In this document: in pieces, positions 21,949 to 26,163 of the stretch | How the letters are laid out: the number at the start of each line of letters is the position of its first letter | Numbering within the stretch: the stretch's first letter is position 1 | From: Pullilachnospira_A gallistercoris | GTDB lineage: Bacteria; Bacillota; Clostridia; Lachnospirales; Lachnospiraceae | Direction of reading: 5' to 3' | Length of the DNA: 26,163 nt | Assembly: GCA_018712125.1 (NCBI GenBank) | Contig: DVHM01000036.1 | Coordinates: 1-26,163, forward strand | Notes under the pieces: generated by a model | Databases searched by the model: none | Seen by the model: the letters and a program-made list of their open reading frames with translations, nothing else | Told to the model about the DNA's origin: nothing | Translations under genes and position numbers: made by a program

Positions 21949-22641
21949 TTGAAGAACAGACTTGTGATTATCCCGGCCTTTAATGAGGCCGGCTGCATTG
22001 TAAATACGGTGGAGGATATCCGAAAGAACGCGCCATCCTTTGACTACGTGGTCATCAACGACTGTTCTCTGGACGAGACGCAGCAACTCTGTGAAGAACA
22101 TCGCTATAACCTGATCAATCTGCCCATCAACAGCGGCATTGGAGCGGCAGTACAGACCGGCTATCTCTACGCCAAGCGTTACGGGTACGATTACGCGATC
22201 CAGGTGGACGGCGATGGGCAGCACGACGCGAAGTTTCTGGAGAAGATGGCGGATTACATGGAGGAGCATCAGCTCCACATGCTGATCGGCTCCCGTTTTA
22301 TCGAAAAGACGGGGTTTCAATCCACAGGGCTGCGGCGGATTGGTATCCGCTACTTTACCTGGCTGATCCGGCTCCTGACAGGTTACACCATCACGGATCC
22401 TACCAGCGGTATGCGGATGGTCAACCGGGAGGTTATCCGGCATTTCGCCGAGGATTATCCCAAGGATTATCCGGAGCCGGAGACAGCGGTTACCGTGCTC
22501 AAGAAAGGGCTTCGGGTGGAGGAGATCCCGGTGCAGATGAAGGAGCGGCAGGCGGGTACGTCCTCCATTTCCTTCAAGCGGTCCATTTACTATATGGTAA
22601 AAGTTTCGCTGGCCTGTTTTATGGCGGCCATCGCGAAGTAG
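21949..22641 (+). CDS. GT2 glycosyltransferase, DPM1/polyprenyl-phosphate type
   Basis: 230 residues. RLVIIPAFNEAGCIVNTVED, VVINDCSLDETQ and AIQVDGDGQHDAKFL are the hallmarks of dolichyl/undecaprenyl-phosphate sugar synthases; no C-terminal membrane helices are present. Probably makes a lipid-linked sugar from a nucleotide sugar, with the next gene (DUF2304) as membrane partner. Start is TTG 21949, about seven bases after TGAGGA; no ATG is available near the N-terminus, and an upstream in-frame TTG at 21922 would overlap the previous gene without a binding site. Ten bases separate it from the preceding stop. Confidence 0.9.
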   Translation: MKNRLVIIPAFNEAGCIVNTVEDIRKNAPSFDYVVINDCSLDETQQLCEEHRYNLINLPINSGIGAAVQTGYLYAKRYGYDYAIQVDGDGQHDAKFLEKMADYMEEHQLHMLIGSRFIEKTGFQSTGLRRIGIRYFTWLIRLLTGYTITDPTSGMRMVNREVIRHFAEDYPKDYPEPETAVTVLKKGLRVEEIPVQMKERQAGTSSISFKRSIYYMVKVSLACFMAAIAK

Positions 22642-22650
22642 GAGGATACT

Positions 22651-23076
22651 ATGACGCTGAGATTACAGCTGATCGTGGCAGTGGCGGTCATTGTGGCATT
22701 GTTTTATATCGGAAATCTGGTCCGTATCCGGCGGCTGGAGTTGAAGTATGCCCTGATCTGGTTTCTTGTGGGGGTGCTGCTCCTGATTTTTGACCTGGCG
22801 CCGGGGATTCTGGATTTTCTCACGGATCTTCTGGGTATTACCCTGCCCATCAACATGCTTTTTTTCCTTGGCATCGCCTTTATTTTGATGATCATGTTTT
22901 CTCAGACCATCGTGATCTCCAATCTGACCCGAAAGACCAAACGGCTGACCCAGGAGATCGGAATGCTCAATCGGCGGATTGATGATCTGATTGAGGAAAG
23001 GGAGAAAGAGAAAGGCGCAGGAGAAGCCTCTGATCGAACGGAGGCGGAAAATGGGGCGGCAAATGTGCCGCAGTGA
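22651..23076 (+). CDS. DUF2304 small membrane protein
   Basis: 141 residues with three hydrophobic helices (about 4-22, 31-51 and 68-92) then a charged coiled-coil-like tail (LTRKTKRLTQEIGMLNRRID and a Glu/Lys-rich end). DUF2304 proteins are regularly encoded next to DPM-type GT2 enzymes and probably anchor or assist them. Here the gene starts nine bases after such an enzyme; TAGGAGG combines the upstream stop codon with its ribosome binding site. The next gene has its own promoter, so this likely ends the operon. Confidence 0.9.
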   Translation: MTLRLQLIVAVAVIVALFYIGNLVRIRRLELKYALIWFLVGVLLLIFDLAPGILDFLTDLLGITLPINMLFFLGIAFILMIMFSQTIVISNLTRKTKRLTQEIGMLNRRIDDLIEEREKEKGAGEASDRTEAENGAANVPQ

Positions 23077-23095
23077 GTGAGACGGAAAAGAAAAT

Positions 23096-23124
23096 TTGAC
23101 GTAAATATCTTTTTCTAATATAAT
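23096..23124 (+). promoter_or_regulatory. Strong promoter of rfbB
   Basis: TTGACG (23096-23101), 17-base spacer, perfect TATAAT (23119-23124), about 70 bases upstream of rfbB. Confidence 0.9.
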
Positions 23125-23128
23125 GAAA

Positions 23129-23149
23129 CGGAGTGCAGACCGCACTCCG
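23129..23149 (+). promoter_or_regulatory. Perfect dyad at the rfbB transcription start
   Basis: CGGAGTGC (23129-23136), five-base spacer, GCACTCCG (23142-23149). It begins five bases after the -10 box, covering the expected +1. No T-tract follows. Either an operator for a regulator or a hairpin at the 5' end of the mRNA. Confidence 0.65.
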
Positions 23150-23194
23150 CTTTGCATATGAGAAAGAAAATTTCATTGGAGGGACGAAATCAGT

Positions 23195-24280
23195 ATGAGA
23201 ACTTATCTGGTAACTGGCGGCGCGGGATTTATCGGGAGCAATTATATCCATTATATGTTCCGCAAATATGACAACGAGATCCGTATTATCAACGTGGACA
23301 AGCTGACCTATGCGGGCAACCTGGAGAATCTGAAAGATATCGAGGACCGAGAGAATTATACCTTTGTGAAGGCGGATATTTGCGATAAGGATGCCATTAC
23401 GAAGATTTTCGAGGAGAACGATATCGACCGGGTAGTGCATTTCGCGGCAGAGAGCCATGTGGACCGCAGTATCAAAAACCCGGAAGTATTTGTGAAGACC
23501 AATGTGCTTGGAACGGCGGTTATGCTCAACTGTGCCAAGGCGGCATGGGAGCTTCCCGACGGAACCTTCAAGGAGGGAAAGAAGTTCCTGCATGTATCCA
23601 CCGACGAGGTGTACGGAAGCCTGAACGATGATCCGAACGCGTTTTTCTATGAGACAACGCCCTACGATCCCCACAGTCCGTATTCTGCCAGCAAGGCATC
23701 CTCGGATTTCCTGGTAAAGGCATACATTGATACCTATCATTTCCCGGCGAACATTACCAACTGTTCCAACAATTACGGGCCTTATCAGTTCCCGGAGAAG
23801 CTGATTCCTCTGATTATCAACAATGCTCTCCAGGGCAAGAAGCTGCCGGTGTACGGCGACGGAAAGAATGTCCGGGACTGGCTCTATGTGGATGACCATG
23901 CCAAAGGCATCGATATGGTGCAGGAGAAGGGCCGGCTGGGCGAGACCTACAATATCGGCGGACACAACGAGAAACAGAACATTGAGATCATCAACATCAT
24001 TATCGAGACGCTGCAGGAGATGCTTCCGGCGGATGATCCCAGACGGGCGAATGTGAGCAAGGATCTGATTACCTATGTGGAGGACCGGAAGGGACACGAC
24101 AGAAGATACGCCATCGCTCCGGACAAGATCAAGGCCGAGGTGGGCTGGGAGCCGGAGACTATGTTCAAAGACGGCATCCGCAAGACCATCGAGTGGTACT
24201 TTGAACACGAGGACTGGATGCGCAATGTGACCAGCGGCGAATATCAGAAATATTATGAGGATATGTACGCCGGAAAATAA
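23195..24280 (+). CDS. rfbB: dTDP-glucose 4,6-dehydratase
   Basis: 361 residues. Converts dTDP-glucose to dTDP-4-keto-6-deoxyglucose, the second step to dTDP-rhamnose. NAD-binding TGGAGFIGSN at 7-16, active-site STDEVYG at 135-141 (Asp-Glu acid/base pair), catalytic Tyr163-Lys167 in YSASK, and NNYGPYQFPEKLIP. Length and motifs are standard. GGAGGG lies about 11 bases before the ATG. It has its own promoter and dyad, unlike rfbD, which is in the preceding unit; two GT2 genes follow in the same direction. Confidence 0.97.
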   Translation: MRTYLVTGGAGFIGSNYIHYMFRKYDNEIRIINVDKLTYAGNLENLKDIEDRENYTFVKADICDKDAITKIFEENDIDRVVHFAAESHVDRSIKNPEVFVKTNVLGTAVMLNCAKAAWELPDGTFKEGKKFLHVSTDEVYGSLNDDPNAFFYETTPYDPHSPYSASKASSDFLVKAYIDTYHFPANITNCSNNYGPYQFPEKLIPLIINNALQGKKLPVYGDGKNVRDWLYVDDHAKGIDMVQEKGRLGETYNIGGHNEKQNIEIINIIIETLQEMLPADDPRRANVSKDLITYVEDRKGHDRRYAIAPDKIKAEVGWEPETMFKDGIRKTIEWYFEHEDWMRNVTSGEYQKYYEDMYAGK

Positions 24281-24300
24281 GAGATACGCGGGGAAAAAGG

Positions 24301-25263
24301 ATGAAAAACGGTGTTGTAATCGTTACCTATAACCGTCTGTCACTGCTGCGGGAATGCGTTTCCTGTGTGCTGGGGCAGACGGTGCCCTTCTCCCATGTGA
24401 TCATTGTAGATAATTGCAGTACGGATGGAACCGGAGATTATCTGGGGAATCTGAAGGCAGAAGCGGAAGCGGGCGGACAGGACAGCGCGAAGCTGGAGAT
24501 CAACGATCCTCGGATCACAGTTATCAGTGAGCGGGAAAACCTCGGCGGAGCCGGCGGTTTTTATGAGGGAATCCGGGTGGCCCAGGATCTGAACCTGGAC
24601 TGGATTCTGATTATCGACGATGATGCCATGCTTCGCAGCAATTATAACGAGATCATGACGCGATTTGCCGCGGAACACCCGGAAACGGTGGCTCTGGCGG
24701 GCAGTGTCTGTGTGGATGGGAAGATCCATACCATGCATCGAAGAAATGTGAGTTCCCGTCTGCTGTTTGTGGAAAAGGAAATTCCAAAAGAGCGGTATCG
24801 GGAGAACTCGTTTTCCTGTGACTGCGCTACTTTCTGTGGATTGATGGTGCGGGGAGATATTCAGCGGAAGATCGGGCTGCCCGAGAAGGATTATTTTCTC
24901 TGGTACGATGATTCTGAATATTCTCTCCGGCTCGGCGCGTACGGCGGAATCTGTTGTGTGCCGGAGGCTGTTTTGGATCATAAAACCGTGCTTCCAAAGG
25001 AGACGGAGGGGCTTCTGGAGCGGACGAGCTGGCGGCACTATTACGGGTACCGTAACCGCTATGATGCGGCCAGACGCCATTTTGGCTCTTGGAGCGCTCG
25101 AATGATCGGATTGGAGTATCATGTCTTGTCTCTTCTGAGCCGTCTGATGATGTTGAATCCGAAGACCAGGGAAAAGGGCAGATTCAATGTGAGGATGATC
25201 CATGATGCTCTGAAGGATGCCAGAACCGGAAAACTTGGAAAAAATGAGGCCTATCAACCGTGA
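24301..25263 (+). CDS. GT2-family glycosyltransferase, GlfT2/rhamnosyltransferase-like
   Basis: 320 residues. VVIVTYNRLSLLRECVSCVL, IIVDNCSTDGTGDYL, ENLGGAGGFYEGIR and the metal-binding IIDDDAM near 104-109; the acceptor-side YFLWYDDSEYSLRLG follows. The NLGGAGGF plus DDD pattern is that of GlfT2-like galactofuranosyl- and rhamnosyltransferases. With rfbB directly upstream, dTDP-rhamnose is a reasonable donor (inference). It is clearly related to the next gene. An acidic/Gly insertion (EAEAGGQDSAKLE) lengthens the loop after the first domain strand. Confidence 0.92.
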   Translation: MKNGVVIVTYNRLSLLRECVSCVLGQTVPFSHVIIVDNCSTDGTGDYLGNLKAEAEAGGQDSAKLEINDPRITVISERENLGGAGGFYEGIRVAQDLNLDWILIIDDDAMLRSNYNEIMTRFAAEHPETVALAGSVCVDGKIHTMHRRNVSSRLLFVEKEIPKERYRENSFSCDCATFCGLMVRGDIQRKIGLPEKDYFLWYDDSEYSLRLGAYGGICCVPEAVLDHKTVLPKETEGLLERTSWRHYYGYRNRYDAARRHFGSWSARMIGLEYHVLSLLSRLMMLNPKTREKGRFNVRMIHDALKDARTGKLGKNEAYQP

Positions 25264-25284
25264 GAAAAGCAGTGGGACGGAACG

Positions 25285-26163
25285 ATGGAGAAAACGAGTA
25301 GAAGCGGTTGCCGTGTCACGGCGGTGGTCGTGACATACAACCGAAAAGAACTGCTGGTGGAGTGTCTTCAAGCGCTTCTCGCACAGACGGTTTTTGACAC
25401 TGGCGCGGGCTGCGAACTGGAAATTCTGGTGGTGGACAATGCCAGCACCGACGGGACAGCTTCCTCTCTCTCTCCTCTGCTGGAGAGGGAACCGCGTATT
25501 CACTATATGCTTCTGGAGGAAAATCTGGGCGGGGCCGGAGGGTTCTGCGCCGGTATGAAGAGGGCGGTGGAAGAAGGGTGTGACTATGTCTGGATTATGG
25601 ACGACGATACCATCCCGAAACCCCAGGCCCTGGAGAAACTGCTGGAGGTGGTAAATATTCTGGAAGAGAGCCGGGAAGAGAACCGAAAAGCGGGTTTCGG
25701 TTTCCTCTCCTCGGAGGTTCTGTGGACGGACGGAACGCCCTGCCGCATGAACCGGCAGCATTTTCCGGCAGTAAGCGGAGACAGGCAAAAGGAACTGCAG
25801 GCGGGATTCGGGATCCGGCCGGTGGATCAGGCTACCTTTGTGTCCCTGCTCTTCCCGGCGGACGTGATCGCGGAGATGGGGCTGCCTGTCCGGGAATATT
25901 TCATCTGGGGAGACGACAAGGAGTACACGCTGCGCCTGGCGGCGGCGTACCCCTGTTACTATGTGCCGGAGAGCGTGGTCGTCCACAAGATGGGGCAGAA
26001 CACAGGCTCCAACATAACCTTTGACGGCATAGGGCGGATTTCCCGCTATTTTTATGCCTACCGCAACGATCTGGCCACGGCAAAGCGCCGGGGACTTAAG
26101 GACATACTGATCTACTTCGCGGCCTTCGGGCTGAATATGGCGCGGATTCTGATAAAGAGCCCG
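25285..26163 (+). CDS. GT2-family glycosyltransferase (cut by the window end)
   Basis: 293 codons to the window edge with no stop. VTAVVVTYNRKELLVECLQA, ILVVDNASTDGTASS, EENLGGAGGFCAGMKRA and WIMDDDTIPKP parallel the preceding gene, and REYFIWGDDKEYTLRLAAAY matches its acceptor motif; then YAYRNDLATAKRRG. A GlfT2/rhamnosyltransferase-like enzyme, probably a paralogue of the upstream gene from a duplication. Start ATG 25285 has only a weak GGGACGG upstream. It lies 21 bases after the preceding stop, same operon. Confidence 0.9.
   Translation, partial: MEKTSRSGCRVTAVVVTYNRKELLVECLQALLAQTVFDTGAGCELEILVVDNASTDGTASSLSPLLEREPRIHYMLLEENLGGAGGFCAGMKRAVEEGCDYVWIMDDDTIPKPQALEKLLEVVNILEESREENRKAGFGFLSSEVLWTDGTPCRMNRQHFPAVSGDRQKELQAGFGIRPVDQATFVSLLFPADVIAEMGLPVREYFIWGDDKEYTLRLAAAYPCYYVPESVVVHKMGQNTGSNITFDGIGRISRYFYAYRNDLATAKRRGLKDILIYFAAFGLNMARILIKSP

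Overview
The window looks like a chromosomal segment of a Clostridia (Bacillota) genome, most likely Lachnospiraceae. The basis is a CIRCE/HrcA heat-shock site, AGGAGG-type ribosome binding sites, the comF/recD2/mreB-type neighbourhood, a cdaA-ybbR c-di-AMP module, a LeuA of the type carrying the DLRDGNQAL motif, and GT2/DUF2304 pairs. Most of it is ordinary housekeeping and cell-surface gene content. No phage, CRISPR array, rRNA or tRNA was seen.

Layout. 1-2.5 kb: an XRE regulator with four membrane segments whose frame runs off the left edge through an in-frame 18-bp tandem repeat. On the minus strand follow an AraC regulator, a DUF1349 protein and an internally deleted MFS-transporter remnant. 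2.5-5.4 kb: CIRCE-controlled small heat-shock protein, a DnaJ-type co-chaperone without zinc finger, a membrane-anchored DNA/RNA nuclease, and a 167-nt multi-hairpin palindromic element. 5.4-8.1 kb: a MarR regulator with its own palindromic operator, then a duplicated DUF1538 membrane protein overlapping a duplicated PII-like protein (TTGA stop/start overlap). 8.17-8.56 kb: a tandem pair of about 115-nt structured elements, best read as two minus-strand small RNA genes. 8.7-12.1 kb: mreB/mbl and recD2. 12.1-13.4 kb, minus strand: an orphan ABC substrate-binding lipoprotein. 13.5-14.3 kb: comF. 14.3-20.1 kb: a promoter and a repeat-filled leader, then two uncharacterised membrane proteins, cdaA, ybbR, HPr and leuA. 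20.2-26.2 kb: a surface-polysaccharide region with rfbD, four GT2 glycosyltransferases (the last cut by the window end), a DUF2304 membrane protein, and rfbB behind its own strong promoter.

Working together: hsp18 and dnaJ form a protein-quality unit. The DUF1538 and PII proteins are probably a transporter and its soluble effector-sensing partner. cdaA and ybbR make and control c-di-AMP. rfbB and rfbD are two of the four dTDP-L-rhamnose steps and, with the glycosyltransferases, point to a rhamnose-containing surface glycan; rfbA and rfbC are not in the window.

The most unusual object is the duplicated element at 8171-8556. Read on the minus strand, each copy has a consensus -35 (TTGACA), a GNRA-capped stem, a C-rich unpaired stretch and a terminator hairpin ending in a T-tract. 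The base differences between the copies keep pairing only on that strand.
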